Notes: generated by a model not told the origin, from the letters alone. 64,000 bases of DNA from Bradyrhizobium sp. SSBR45G (GCF_030159255.1 NZ_BSCT01000007.1:124001-188000); one strand, 5' to 3'; counted from the stretch's first letter, positions 44,562 through 53,335 are shown. Numbers and translations: made by a program.

Positions 44562-46664
44562 TCAGCCTATGGCGGGGCGCTCCACCGATTTGCGCAACCA
44601 GACCTTGTTGTCATGGAAGGCCGCGCCCCCGATCGGCGCGACGGTATCGGCGGCCGTGAGCGAGTTGATGCCGCGACCGCCGACATGGGCGCGATTGGGA
44701 TGGATCGATTCGGCGATCAGCACCCCGCGCCGGACCCCGTCGAACAGCCGGGCGGCCAGCGAAGTCTCTCCGCGCGCATTGCCGAGCATGACGATGTCGC
44801 CGTCAGCGATGCCGAGCGCGGCCGCGTCGAGCGGATGGATCATCACCGTTGGCGCACCTTCGCGCGCCTGGGAGGACGGCGTCTCGTTGAAGGAGGTGTT
44901 GAGGAACGAGCGCGCCGGGCTCGTCGCAAGCCGGAACGGATGCTGCTGATCAGTCTCCTCGGTGACGGCCCAGTGGTCGGGCAGCGACGGCATGCGCTCA
45001 GGATTGCCCATCACGCGCCCGAATGGCGGATGGAGCCAATCGGCCTTGAAATGGAACTTGCCATCCTTGTGCGCGAAGCCGTCGAGATAATGCGAGGTGC
45101 GGAAGTCCGGCTGCAGGTCGCGCCAGCCATCCGCCTCGAGCGCGGCGATGTCGCCATGGCCGCTCTTCTTCAAGGTTGCGTCAATCAGCTCGCGCGGCGC
45201 CATCTCGAAGCCGGGGTGAACGGCACCAAGCCGCCGCGCCAGTCCCTGCAGCACCTCGTGGTTCGAGCGACACTCGCCGGGAGGATCGACCAGCTTCGGT
45301 CCGACCGAAATATGCTGGTGGCCGCCTCCGTAGTAGAGATCGTCGTGCTCCATGAACATGGTCGCCGGCAGCACGATATCAGCCATTTGAGCCGTCTCGG
45401 TCATGAACTGCTCGTGGACCGCGACGAACAGGTCCTCGCGTGCAAAGCCCTGACGAACAAGATCCTGCTCGGGCGCCACCGTCATGGGATTGGTGTTCTG
45501 GATCAGCATCGCCTTGACCGGTGGGCCGCCGCACAATGCCTGGCGATCTCCCGTCAGGACGCGGCCGATCTGCGACTGGTCGAGAAAACGGGTCGAGTGA
45601 TCAATGACGTCATGGCCTTCGATGATCGACTCGTCGAAATGCCACAACGCAGCATTGTTGAAGAAGGCACCGCCCCCTTCATACTGCCAGGCACCGGTCA
45701 CTGCCGGAATGCAGGACGCAGCATGCATCTGCGCTGCGCCGTTCCGGCTGCGGGTGAAACCATAGCCGAGACGGAAAAAGCTTCGCCTGGTCTCACCGAC
45801 CAGCTTCGCGAACGCCTCAATCTCGGCGACCGGAACGCCGCAAATCTGCGCCGCCCATTCGGGCGTCCGTGTCTCCAGATGCGTCTCGAGCTCGCCGGGA
45901 CAGTCGGTGTATTTCGCCATGTAGGCCCGGTCGGCATAACCATCGCGAAACAGCACGTGCATCACACCGCAGGCGAACGCGCCGTCGGTGCCGGGGCGGA
46001 GGATGACCTTGATATCGGCCTGCTTCATCGTCTCGTTGTCGTAGATATCGACAACAGCGATCTTGGCGCCGCGCTCCTTTCGCGCACGCGCGGCATGGGT
46101 CATGACGTTGACCTGCGTGTTCACCGGGTTGGTGCCCCAGATCACGACCAGATCGGAAAGGGCCATTTCGCGCGGATCAACCCCTGCAATCTTTCCCGTC
46201 CCGATCGCGAATCCGATGCGCGCGACGTTGGCGCAGATCGTCGAATAGAAGCGGGAATATTTCTTCACGTGGGTCAGGCGATTGAGGCCATCGCGCATCA
46301 CCAATCCCATGGTACCGGCATAATAGTAAGGCCAGACCGCCTGGGAACCGAACTCGCGCTCGGTCTGCAGAAACCGCTCAGCGATATCATCGAGCGCCTC
46401 GTCCCAGGACACGCGCGCAAACCGCCCGGAGCCTTTCGATCCCACGCGACGCATCGGATGCGTCAGTCGTTCGGGATGATGAATACGCTCGGCATATCGG
46501 GCAACCTTGGCGCAGATCACCCCGGCCGTATAGGTCTGCCGCTTCGAGCCGCGAACGCGTCCGATTGTGTTCCGGTCGATCACTTCGATGTCGAGCGCGC
46601 ACGCCGACGGACAATCGTGCGGACAGGTGGAGTGACGAATATCGACGCGAGGCTGCTGGATCAT
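44562..46664 (-). CDS. Molybdopterin oxidoreductase (DMSO reductase superfamily)
   Basis: The 700-residue enzyme has a Fe-S motif near its N-terminus (Cys14, Cys18, Cys22, Cys51, in STCPHDCPSAC and VICAK) that can hold one 4Fe-4S cluster. LVVIWGTNPVNTQVNVM and LIQNTNPMTVAPEQDLV contact the bis-MGD cofactor, and the C-terminal molydop-binding domain includes VMIHPLDAAALGIADGDIVM. No twin-arginine signal is seen, so it is probably cytoplasmic. No electron-transfer subunit is adjacent. Relatives are loosely annotated as oxidoreductases of unknown substrate. It diverges from the GntR/TRAP unit. Confidence 0.9.
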   Translation of the reverse strand: MIQQPRVDIRHSTCPHDCPSACALDIEVIDRNTIGRVRGSKRQTYTAGVICAKVARYAERIHHPERLTHPMRRVGSKGSGRFARVSWDEALDDIAERFLQTEREFGSQAVWPYYYAGTMGLVMRDGLNRLTHVKKYSRFYSTICANVARIGFAIGTGKIAGVDPREMALSDLVVIWGTNPVNTQVNVMTHAARARKERGAKIAVVDIYDNETMKQADIKVILRPGTDGAFACGVMHVLFRDGYADRAYMAKYTDCPGELETHLETRTPEWAAQICGVPVAEIEAFAKLVGETRRSFFRLGYGFTRSRNGAAQMHAASCIPAVTGAWQYEGGGAFFNNAALWHFDESIIEGHDVIDHSTRFLDQSQIGRVLTGDRQALCGGPPVKAMLIQNTNPMTVAPEQDLVRQGFAREDLFVAVHEQFMTETAQMADIVLPATMFMEHDDLYYGGGHQHISVGPKLVDPPGECRSNHEVLQGLARRLGAVHPGFEMAPRELIDATLKKSGHGDIAALEADGWRDLQPDFRTSHYLDGFAHKDGKFHFKADWLHPPFGRVMGNPERMPSLPDHWAVTEETDQQHPFRLATSPARSFLNTSFNETPSSQAREGAPTVMIHPLDAAALGIADGDIVMLGNARGETSLAARLFDGVRRGVLIAESIHPNRAHVGGRGINSLTAADTVAPIGGAAFHDNKVWLRKSVERPAIG

Positions 46665-46867
46665 GCGTTGACTCGTACCATCAAAGGCCCCAGCAGCCGA
46701 GAGCCTTCGCGAGGCATTTGCACAAACAACGGCGTGAGTCCCCGCCCCCGCCCCACCATCATCTCGATAGCGTCGATCACAAGCGGAAATTCTAAGAGTG
46801 CGTCGATCCGCGCCGACCCAAGATTGCGTTCACCAGAGAATACCACGCGTTGATCGAGCAGCTTCAC
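46661..46867 (-). CDS. Possible small protein coupled to the molybdoenzyme
   Basis: A frame starting with GTG at 46867 encodes 68 residues, KLLDQRVVFSGERNLGSARI through GPLMVRVNA, and its stop overlaps the molybdoenzyme ATG (ATGA), as coupled genes do. DALLEFPLVIDAIEMMVGRG is a plausible amphipathic segment. I see no strong ribosome site and no known family. The open frame can be extended to 47134 into the GntR gene, which argues that part of it is chance. Confidence 0.35.
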   Translation of the reverse strand: MKLLDQRVVFSGERNLGSARIDALLEFPLVIDAIEMMVGRGRGLTPLFVQMPREGSRLLGPLMVRVNA

Positions 46868-47000
46868 GTGAAGCGTGTGGCTTCGTTGTTGAACGTCTTC
46901 GGGTTCAACCTGACCTTTCGTCGAACAAGCGACTCGGCTTCGCACCGCACCATAACAAAGCTTCGGGTAACCGGCATTTCCTGTTGCCAACGCAAATTCA

Positions 47001-47016
47001 TATATTAGTATATTAG
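47001..47016. promoter_or_regulatory. AT-rich tandem repeat before GntR gene
   Basis: TATATTAG occurs twice in a row, 14 bases before the start codon of the GntR gene, in an otherwise GC-rich area. It could be the -10 region or an autoregulatory operator for the GntR protein and the TRAP genes downstream. Confidence 0.4.
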
Positions 47017-47030
47017 TTGAGGAAACGTAG

Positions 47031-47774
47031 ATGCCCAGCCGCGCTCCAAGGAAACTGGCCCCCGCGCCACGTCCCGTCGTCGCTCGCATGCGCCGCAATG
47101 GCCGGCCGCGTGGCGCGACAGCGGCGTCGCGCATTTATGCAGATCTCAGGGCCGAACTGGTGTCGTTGGTGCGCCGGCCTGGAGAGCCCATTTCGGAGGC
47201 ACAAATCGCAACGGCCTATGGAGTGAGTCGAACGCCGGTCCGCGAGGCCATCCTCAAGCTGTCGGATGAAGGGCTCGTGGAGATCTTTCCTCAGTCCGGC
47301 ATTTTTGTATCGCGCATTCCGGTTGCCGCGCTCCCCGAAACGATCATCATCCGCAAGTCCCTCGAGGAGACCACCGCGCGGATGGCTGCAGAGCACGCCA
47401 CGTCCAGCCAACTCCTCACCCTGCACGCGATCATCGAGCGACAGCGCGAGGCGTGCGCTGCGAAGGATCGCGAAGCCTTTCACCAAGCGGACGAGATGTT
47501 TCATGCGGGCATCGCTGAGGTGGCTGGTTATCCTGGAATATGGAAGCTGATCCTGCAAGTGAAGGTTCACGTCGACCGTTATCGACGCCTCACCTTGCCT
47601 CAGATCGGACGCATGTCGGAAGTCATCGCCGAGCACGAGCCGATCCTGGCGGAAATCGAGCGGCGCAATCCGGACGGCGCTCGCGCTGCCATGGCCAGTC
47701 ATCTGGAGCGACTGCTCGACGACATTTCCGAGATTCAGACGCTCAATCCAGAGTATTTCGACCAGCCAACCTAG
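47031..47774 (+). CDS. GntR-family regulator, FCD type
   Basis: The 247-residue protein has a basic N-terminal tail, a winged helix at residues 35-100 (SRIYADLRAELVSLVRRPGE, ISEAQIATAYGVSRTPVREA) and an FCD sensory domain (residues 105-235) with the metal-binding histidines expected in FHAGIAEVAG and the EHEPILAEIERRN region. Its stop is 63 bases before the TRAP binding-protein gene on the same strand, so it most likely controls that importer in response to the imported acid. Confidence 0.92.
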   Translation: MPSRAPRKLAPAPRPVVARMRRNGRPRGATAASRIYADLRAELVSLVRRPGEPISEAQIATAYGVSRTPVREAILKLSDEGLVEIFPQSGIFVSRIPVAALPETIIIRKSLEETTARMAAEHATSSQLLTLHAIIERQREACAAKDREAFHQADEMFHAGIAEVAGYPGIWKLILQVKVHVDRYRRLTLPQIGRMSEVIAEHEPILAEIERRNPDGARAAMASHLERLLDDISEIQTLNPEYFDQPT

Positions 47775-47837
47775 GAGCGACAGCCGCGGCATCTACTGCG
47801 GTCTGACGATCAGGCAATAGCCCGTGGGAGGGACGCC

Positions 47838-48836
47838 ATGAAGAGACGTGATTTCATCAAATTGACAGCAGGCATTGCCGGCGCAACGGCACTTCCGCCA
47901 TTTTCGGCCGCGCTCGCACAATCCAAGGCCGTCTTCAAGGCATCCGACGTGCAACCGCCCGGATACCCGACAGTCGCAGCGACCGAAAGCCTCGGCAAGA
48001 AGCTCGCAGCGGCCACCAATGGCCGACTGACGATCCAGATGTATCCGTCCGCACAGCTTGGCGGCGAGAAAGAGACTATCGAGCAAACTCAAATCGGCGC
48101 CATCCAGATGCTGCGCGTCAGCGCCGGCGCGCTGGGCCCGATCGTCGACGACGTCAACGTCGTCAACATGCCTTTCCTGTTCAAGAGCATCGAACACTCC
48201 GAAAAGATGATGGACGGTCCAATCGGGCAGGATCTGCTTGATCGCGTGAGTGCCAATGCCAATGCGAACCTCGTCGCACTCTGTTGGATGAACTCCGGCG
48301 CGCGCAGCATCTACAACACCAAGAAGCCAATCAGGACGGTCGAGGACGTCAAGGGCCTCAAGATCCGCGTGATCGGGAATCCGATCTTCATCGACATGAT
48401 GAACGCGCTCGGCGGCAACGGCGTGGCGATGGGCTACGATCAGGTCTTCAGCGCCCTGCAGACCGGCGTGATCGATGGAGCCGAGAACAATCCTCCAAGC
48501 TACGTCTTCAGCAATCACTATACGGCTGCGAAATATTATTCGCTGACCCAGCATCTGGTCATCCCCGAAGTCCTCGTGTTCTCGAAGCGAGCCTGGGCAA
48601 ACCTGTCGACTGACGATCAGGCGCTGATCAAGAAGTTCGCCCGGGAAGCGCAATTGGAAGAGCGCGAGCTCTGGAAGGCCTATGAGCGCGAGGCCATGGA
48701 GAAGGCGAAGGCGGCCGGGAGCGAGATCATCGAGATTGCCGACAAGGGGCCGTTCCAAAAGGCCGTCAAGCCGGTTTGGGACAAGTACGGCCCGAAGTAT
48801 CAAGACATGATCAAGCGCATCCAGGAAATCGCTTAA
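47838..48836 (+). CDS. dctP: TRAP transporter periplasmic binding protein, DctP-like
   Basis: The 332-residue protein starts MKRRDFIKLTAGIAGATALP, a twin-arginine-like signal with cleavage probably after ALA near residue 27. Mature motifs include FKASDVQPPGYPTVAATESL, YPSAQLGGEKETIEQTQIGA, and LKIRVIGNPIFIDMMNALGG, where the conserved Arg contacts a carboxylate ligand. DGAENNPPSYVFSNHY is also family-typical. It picks up an organic acid for the DctQM permease. The position of the ligand Arg is normal, so a C4-dicarboxylate, sugar acid or keto acid are all possible. Confidence 0.94.
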   Translation: MKRRDFIKLTAGIAGATALPPFSAALAQSKAVFKASDVQPPGYPTVAATESLGKKLAAATNGRLTIQMYPSAQLGGEKETIEQTQIGAIQMLRVSAGALGPIVDDVNVVNMPFLFKSIEHSEKMMDGPIGQDLLDRVSANANANLVALCWMNSGARSIYNTKKPIRTVEDVKGLKIRVIGNPIFIDMMNALGGNGVAMGYDQVFSALQTGVIDGAENNPPSYVFSNHYTAAKYYSLTQHLVIPEVLVFSKRAWANLSTDDQALIKKFAREAQLEERELWKAYEREAMEKAKAAGSEIIEIADKGPFQKAVKPVWDKYGPKYQDMIKRIQEIA

Positions 48837-48870
48837 CGCAGCGTCGGTTCGGACAATCAGGAGATTTACC

Positions 48871-49383
48871 ATGGCCGGACTCTACCGCCGGGCGATGGAC
48901 GGGCTTTATCGCGCTTGCGTTATCGTCGGCGTGATCGCGCTGGTGCTGATCTCAGCCGTCATACCTTGGGCGGTCTTTACCCGCTACGTCCTGAACAGCG
49001 CGGCCTCCTGGCCCGAACCGATGGCCGTTCTGCTGACGATTCTTCTGACCTTCATCGGCGCGGCTGCTGGCTACAGGCTCAATCTGCACATGAACCTGGC
49101 CTATTTCGCCAATCAGACGCCGCCCGCGATGAGAAAAGCGCTTGATATCCTCGTGCAATTGCTGATGGCGCTGATCGCGATCTTCATGATCGTTTGGGGC
49201 GAACGGCTGGTCGAGGTCACCTGGGGCAATACGATCGGGGACTTCCCGTTCCTGTCGGTCGGGGTCACCTATCTGCCCATCCCGGTCGGCGGCTTGTGCC
49301 TGCTGCTGTTCATCATCGAACGGCTTTTTCTCGGCGCGCCACCGGACCCCATCCCGCACCACGACGCGGATTCGTTCGAGTAA
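48871..49383 (+). CDS. dctQ: TRAP transporter small permease, DctQ-like
   Basis: The 170-residue protein has four membrane spans. VFTRYVLNSAASWPEPMAVL near residue 30 is the DctQ signature (RYVxxxSxxWxEE-like). It starts 34 bases after dctP and ends 18 bases before dctM. It makes the membrane complex with DctM and may orient it to the binding protein. Confidence 0.92.
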   Translation: MAGLYRRAMDGLYRACVIVGVIALVLISAVIPWAVFTRYVLNSAASWPEPMAVLLTILLTFIGAAAGYRLNLHMNLAYFANQTPPAMRKALDILVQLLMALIAIFMIVWGERLVEVTWGNTIGDFPFLSVGVTYLPIPVGGLCLLLFIIERLFLGAPPDPIPHHDADSFE

Positions 49384-49401
49384 GCCAACCGAGTCACACC
49401 G

Positions 49402-50691
49402 ATGGACATCTTTATTCTGCTTGCCACGATGCTGGTGTGCTTCCTGATTGGGATGCCCATCGCCTACTCTCTGGCGCTCGCTGCGATCGCCGGCGCGCTC
49501 TCGGTCGGCATTCCGCTCGAAGCTGTCATGCTGAAGATTTCGGATGGCGTCAGCAAGGTTGCGATGCTGACGATCCCGTTCTTCGTGCTTGCCGGCGCCA
49601 TCATGGCCGAAGGAGGCATGGCCAAGCGGCTCGTGGCCTTCGCCGACGTGCTGGTCGGCCTGACCCGCCTGCGCGGCGGCCTGTCCATCGTGAACGTGCT
49701 GGCAACGACCTTCCTGAGCGGCATCTCAGGTTCGGCTGTCGCCGACACCTCCGCCATCGGCTCGGTGATGATCCCGCAGATGGAGCGCAACGGCTACCCG
49801 CGCGTGTTCGCCACCAATCTGACCATCAGCTCATCCGTGCAGGCGCTCCTGGTGCCACCGAGTCATAACGCTGTTCTGTATTCTCTCGCGACGGGCGGCA
49901 CGATCTCGATCAGCGCGCTGTTCATGGCCGGTGTCTTTCCGGGACTTCTGCTCGGCTTTTCGCTCATCATGCTCTGCATCGTGATCGCCTATCGTGAAGG
50001 TCATCCGCACGGCCAGACGGTTCCGGCCAAGGATGCAGTCAAGATCACGATCGACGCCGCGTGGGGCCTCATCACGCTCGTGATCATCCTCGGCGGCATT
50101 CTTGGCGGCATCTTCACAGCGATCGAGGCCGGCGCAGTTGCCTGCATCTGGGCGTTCTTCGTGACCATGTTCATCTATCGCGACTATCGCTGGCGCGATC
50201 TGCCTGTGCTGCTGCATCGGACCCTCCGCACGGTCGCGATGGTCATGACCTTGATCGCCTGCGCCTCGGCGGTTGGCTACATCATGGCGCTCACGCAGAT
50301 GCCAGCGAAGATGACGCAGTTCTTCCTGTCGATCTCGAACAACAAATACGTGATCCTCCTTCTGATCAACGTACTGCTGTTGCTGCTCGGAACGCTCGTC
50401 GACATGGCACCGTCAATCCTGATCGCAACGCCGATCTTGCTTCCGGTCATGCAGAATTTCGGCGTCGACCCCGTGCATTTCGGCATGATCATGCTGCTCA
50501 ATCTCGGCATAGGGCTGTGCCATCCCCCCGTCGGCGCAATCCTTTTCGTTGGCTGCGCCGTCGGCAAGGTCTCGATCGAGCAGGTCATGCGCAAGATCTG
50601 GCCGTTCTACGCCGTGATGTTCGGCGTGCTCATGGTCGTGACCTACATTCCAGAAATCTCCCTCTGGCTGCCGCATCATATCATGCGCTGA
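49402..50691 (+). CDS. dctM: TRAP transporter large permease, DctM-like
   Basis: The 429-residue protein has 12-13 hydrophobic segments. IPFFVLAGAIMAEGGMAKRL and LSGISGSAVADTSAIGSVMI are DctM family fingerprints, as is LGIGLCHPPVGAILFVGCAV near the end. It is the Na+-coupled transport subunit. Last gene of the gntR-dctPQM unit. Confidence 0.94.
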   Translation: MDIFILLATMLVCFLIGMPIAYSLALAAIAGALSVGIPLEAVMLKISDGVSKVAMLTIPFFVLAGAIMAEGGMAKRLVAFADVLVGLTRLRGGLSIVNVLATTFLSGISGSAVADTSAIGSVMIPQMERNGYPRVFATNLTISSSVQALLVPPSHNAVLYSLATGGTISISALFMAGVFPGLLLGFSLIMLCIVIAYREGHPHGQTVPAKDAVKITIDAAWGLITLVIILGGILGGIFTAIEAGAVACIWAFFVTMFIYRDYRWRDLPVLLHRTLRTVAMVMTLIACASAVGYIMALTQMPAKMTQFFLSISNNKYVILLLINVLLLLLGTLVDMAPSILIATPILLPVMQNFGVDPVHFGMIMLLNLGIGLCHPPVGAILFVGCAVGKVSIEQVMRKIWPFYAVMFGVLMVVTYIPEISLWLPHHIMR

Positions 50692-50789
50692 GGCCACCTG
50701 ACGCTGACCGCGGCGTCAGCCGTCGCATTCCGGTTCACGCTGAGAGCAAGTGCGCTGTCGGTGGACGGTGAGCAAGCGAACGAAGCGAT

Positions 50790-50833
50790 GTCGCCGGAGG
50801 CATATTCGGCGACCTCGACGTGAACGGGTCGAG
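50790..50833. terminator. Two tandem stem-loops between convergent genes
   Basis: GTCGCCG/CGGCGAC (50790-50796 with 50807-50813) and CTCGAC/GTCGAG (50814-50819 with 50828-50833) lie back to back between dctM and the Crp-type gene. They have no T-tract, so they may be Rho-type or processing hairpins rather than intrinsic terminators. Confidence 0.4.
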
Positions 50834-50855
50834 GCGCGACTGCGGCGAACGCGTT

Positions 50856-51587
50856 CTATTCGTCGCCGTCCTGACCGGCCTCTGCCAAGCCTCGCAAAGG
50901 CTCAGGGTTGAGAAGCACGATCGCGCCATGCTCAAGCCGGACCCAATCCCGTGCCGCCCAGGCGCGCAGCTGCTTGTTGATGCTTTCGCGCGTCATCCCC
51001 ACCATCTCGCTGATCTCCTGCTGGGTGATGGCGATGGTGAGGTTTGCAGAGTCGACCTTCTGCTTCTCGGTCAGGCCCAGTAGAGCGCTGGCGAGGCGAC
51101 GGGGAAGATCCTGCAGGATGACCTGCTCAACCTGATCACTGGTCCAACGCAGCCGATCGCAGAGCAATTCGATGAACTTCATCGCGAGAACGGGCTGGCT
51201 CTTGACGAAGGGCAGGAACTCACGCCGGTCGATGACCAATATCTCGCAATTGGTATTCGCAGTCGCATCGGCCGTTCGTTCTCTGCCGTCCAGCAAGGCA
51301 ACCTCGCCGAAGATTTCGCCCGCGCTGATCAGGTTGAGGATGGCGTTGCGGCCGTCAGGTGACGAGACGCTGATTTTGACAGTTCCGCTGATCACCGCGT
51401 AGAGGCTCGAACCGGGATCGCCTTTCGAGAAGATCGTCGCCCCGCGTTTGAGCGTGGTCGGCTTGGCGTACCGACAGAGCTGATCGAGGGCATCGGGTTC
51501 GAGTTCGCGAAAGATCGGATGCTGCCGCAGCACCGACAGCTTGCCGCTGCTGGCTGTGCGGCTGCTCGCCTTCTTGTCCTCAGTCAC
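50856..51587 (-). CDS. Crp/Fnr-family regulator with CRP-like nucleotide-binding motif
   Basis: The 243-residue protein has a cyclic-nucleotide-binding domain (residues 25-145). IFGEVALLDGRERTADATAN matches the CRP phosphate-binding cassette, including the G-E and the R-T pair, so a cyclic nucleotide may be its ligand. The winged helix is at 175-225 (ITQQEISEMVGMTRESINKQ). The FNR cysteines are absent. It lies at the left edge of the low-oxygen region, facing the TRAP operon. I could not tell its targets. Confidence 0.92.
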   Translation of the reverse strand: MTEDKKASSRTASSGKLSVLRQHPIFRELEPDALDQLCRYAKPTTLKRGATIFSKGDPGSSLYAVISGTVKISVSSPDGRNAILNLISAGEIFGEVALLDGRERTADATANTNCEILVIDRREFLPFVKSQPVLAMKFIELLCDRLRWTSDQVEQVILQDLPRRLASALLGLTEKQKVDSANLTIAITQQEISEMVGMTRESINKQLRAWAARDWVRLEHGAIVLLNPEPLRGLAEAGQDGDE

Positions 51588-51934
51588 ACGACTCTCCCAG
51601 GGGTCGATGCCCCGTCAAACGAGGGAGATGTCGATGGCCAAGCATCGGATGCCCTGGAGGACGGTCACATCCACCAGCAGACGATTCCCTGGCCCCGCGA
51701 CAGCCCATCCCTCGATTTCCGCTCCGTCTGGAAATACGGCAGATCGGGAGATTGTCCAGGAAAATGCAGCGAAGGCCAAGTCGTGAGCCGTACGTCCGGC
51801 GCGAGACGAAGCCACTTCCGCAGCTCAGGCAGTCAAGACGGCCTCTTTTTGCAGTGCAGATTGGCCGCCCGCAAGCCCCTCCGCCAGAAGGCGCCCCCCG
51901 CGTCGACGGCCTCCGCGGTCGCCGGTCGACCGTT
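51588..51934. other. Gene-poor stretch between the Crp-type gene and the 34-residue gene
   Basis: No frame here has consistent codon bias plus a ribosome site. The leftmost part should hold the promoter of the Crp-type gene. I see no tRNA, repeat or clear terminator. A 66-residue minus-strand frame (51615-51815) was considered and left out. Confidence 0.4.
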
Positions 51935-52039
51935 TCAGACCCGATTCTTGGTCTGCGAATCACCCCACAGCAGGACCGCCGCAAATGCAACGAAAACGCC
52001 CACGACCGCAAAGCTGACCATCATGGCATCGAACGGCAT
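51935..52039 (-). CDS. 34-residue single-span membrane peptide under an FNR-type site
   Basis: The gene encodes MPFDAMMVSFAVVGVFVAFA followed by AVLLWGDSQTKNRV. GGGGGAGA is just upstream of its ATG and the stop is TGA. One hydrophobic span covers residues 6-25, and the polar end is SQTKNR. A TTGAC-N4-ATCAA site lies at 52096-52109; a start of transcription 41.5 bases from its centre would leave a 22-base leader. Such single-span peptides often serve respiratory complexes, but no partner is seen. It is below the size usual for automatic gene calling. Confidence 0.72.
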   Translation of the reverse strand: MPFDAMMVSFAVVGVFVAFAAVLLWGDSQTKNRV

Positions 52040-52095
52040 GTCTCTCCCCCTTGCTTGAGTTTGAGACATTGTTCCCAGTCGCGGCGCCCCCGTCT

Positions 52096-52109
52096 TTGAC
52101 CCAGATCAA
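52096..52109 (-). promoter_or_regulatory. FNR/FixK-type binding site (one mismatch)
   Basis: TTGAC-CCAG-ATCAA, one base from the TTGAT-N4-ATCAA consensus. It is 57-70 bases before the start of the 34-residue gene, a spacing that fits a class II activator site. Confidence 0.7.
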
Positions 52110-52141
52110 TGCAAATTTCGGTCGAAGAGACCGCCAAGTGT

Positions 52142-52855
52142 TCAGGCCGCCGCCAGCGCCTCGGCTCGTGCCGAGTCCCGTAGCGACACGCCTCCGGGAA
52201 GGATCGCGATGATCCCTTCCCGCTCCAGTTTCGTGAAAGTCCGGCTGACCGTCTCGATGGTCAGGCCGAGATAATCGGCGATGTCCTGCCGGCTCATCGG
52301 CAACGGTACCACATTGGAGGGGCCCCGTAGCTCGACCAGCCGATCTCTCCAGCCAACGAGGAAGGTCGCAACCTTTTCCTCAGCGGAGCGGCGACCGAGC
52401 AGCACCATGTGATCCCGCGCGTGATTGAGCTCCTGCACGGCCAATTCATTCATCCGCCGCAGCAGGTTCGGCTTGTGCTCGGCAAATCGACCAAACGGCA
52501 ATTTGGCGAATTGACAGACCGTGACCGGACCGATCGCATCGGCCGAAAACCCATGCCGCTCATCGGTTGTCATACCCACAAAATCGCCGGGCAGCACAAA
52601 CCCGACAATCTGCCTGCGCCCATCGGGCAGCAGCTTGTAGAGCCTCATGACTCCGTCGAGCAGATTGTAAAAGAACGATGAGCTGTCCTCCTGGGCGAAA
52701 ATCGTCTCGCAGGAGGCAAAGTTGACGCGGCGGCTCAGCTGCTCGAACTCTCGCATCTCGAACTGGTCCAGCGATGCGCATACGCTGAACCCCCGTACTG
52801 CACAGTCGGCGCAGCCCTGTCCGTGCAAATCGACTGCAACCAGAGACGTTTTCAT
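52142..52855 (-). CDS. fnrN: FNR-type oxygen-sensing regulator
   Basis: The 237-residue Crp-family activator begins MKTSLVAVDLHGQGCADCAV. Cys15, Cys18 and Cys26 (spacing C-x2-C-x7-C, the FnrN form) plus internal Cys114 match the four ligands of the oxygen-labile 4Fe-4S cluster of FNR. The DNA-recognition helix SRQDIADYLGLTIETVSRTF has the E-x-V-SR pattern (Glu201, Ser204, Arg205) that reads TTGAT-N4-ATCAA. The ATG at 52855 was chosen because it directly precedes the cysteine motif; the longer frame adds unrelated residues. A perfect site 67-80 bases before it suggests autoregulation. Low oxygen should switch it on. Confidence 0.92.
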   Translation of the reverse strand: MKTSLVAVDLHGQGCADCAVRGFSVCASLDQFEMREFEQLSRRVNFASCETIFAQEDSSSFFYNLLDGVMRLYKLLPDGRRQIVGFVLPGDFVGMTTDERHGFSADAIGPVTVCQFAKLPFGRFAEHKPNLLRRMNELAVQELNHARDHMVLLGRRSAEEKVATFLVGWRDRLVELRGPSNVVPLPMSRQDIADYLGLTIETVSRTFTKLEREGIIAILPGGVSLRDSARAEALAAA

Positions 52856-52921
52856 ACAGGGCTCCGCTGGGCCACACGCAAAGGAGAATAGCCGCATTCT
52901 ACCCGATGCGCGGAGTTCCGG

Positions 52922-52935
52922 TTGATTCAAATCAA
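52922..52935. promoter_or_regulatory. FNR/FixK-type binding site (perfect consensus), divergent
   Basis: TTGAT-TCAA-ATCAA lies between fnrN and the cytochrome c gene. A start of transcription 41.5 bases from its centre gives leaders of about 32 bases toward fnrN and 25 bases toward the cytochrome, so one site could serve both. Confidence 0.85.
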
Positions 52936-52994
52936 ATGAGGAGAGGATCGGGGCCCTATCGTGGCGGAAACGGCTCGCACGATGGACGTATTGC

Positions 52995-53312
52995 ATGCAG
53001 CGCCCGGTTCTATGCGCTTTTCTGATGACCCTCTCCTTGACCATGCCGTCATTTGCTGCGTCCACGCCGGACCAGCGAGGACGAGCCTACGCCAAGACTC
53101 ACTGCGCACGCTGCCACGCCATAGGCCGCACTGGAGAAAGTCCATTCAGACAGGCGCCGCCGTTCCGAACGCTGCATCTGCATTATCCGATCGAGACTCT
53201 CGGCGAGGCTCTCGCCGAAGGAATTGTCACCGGGCACCCCGCCATGCCGCAATTCGAGCTGACGCCGCCTCAGATCAACGATCTGTTGTCCTATCTGAAG
53301 AGCCTGGAATAG
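52995..53312 (+). CDS. Small class I c-type cytochrome
   Basis: The 105-residue protein has a signal peptide (MQRPVLCAFLMTLSLTMPSF, cleavage likely after FAA near residue 22). The haem-binding motif is CARCH (Cys37, Cys40, His41), and Met84 in GHPAMPQFE is the likely sixth ligand. It ends with LTPPQINDLLSYLKSLE, the typical last helix. It is exported to the periplasm, where it could carry electrons to a terminal oxidase or reductase. It is led by the perfect FNR site, so low-oxygen expression is expected. Confidence 0.92.
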   Translation: MQRPVLCAFLMTLSLTMPSFAASTPDQRGRAYAKTHCARCHAIGRTGESPFRQAPPFRTLHLHYPIETLGEALAEGIVTGHPAMPQFELTPPQINDLLSYLKSLE

Positions 53313-53335
53313 ATCATTTGACCGGCAGCGGTCAC

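Noticed and set aside
44434..44949. Plus-strand frame starting MSVAQEKSDERNDLVKKVLP
   Set aside because: It begins inside the second operator palindrome and has no ribosome site. From about codon 45 it runs antisense to the molybdoenzyme gene. A decayed TetR start is conceivable, but there is no support.
51615..51815. Minus-strand frame of 66 residues ending LAIDISLV
   Set aside because: Codon third positions are not clearly GC-biased and there is no ribosome site, although the C-terminal half looks protein-like.
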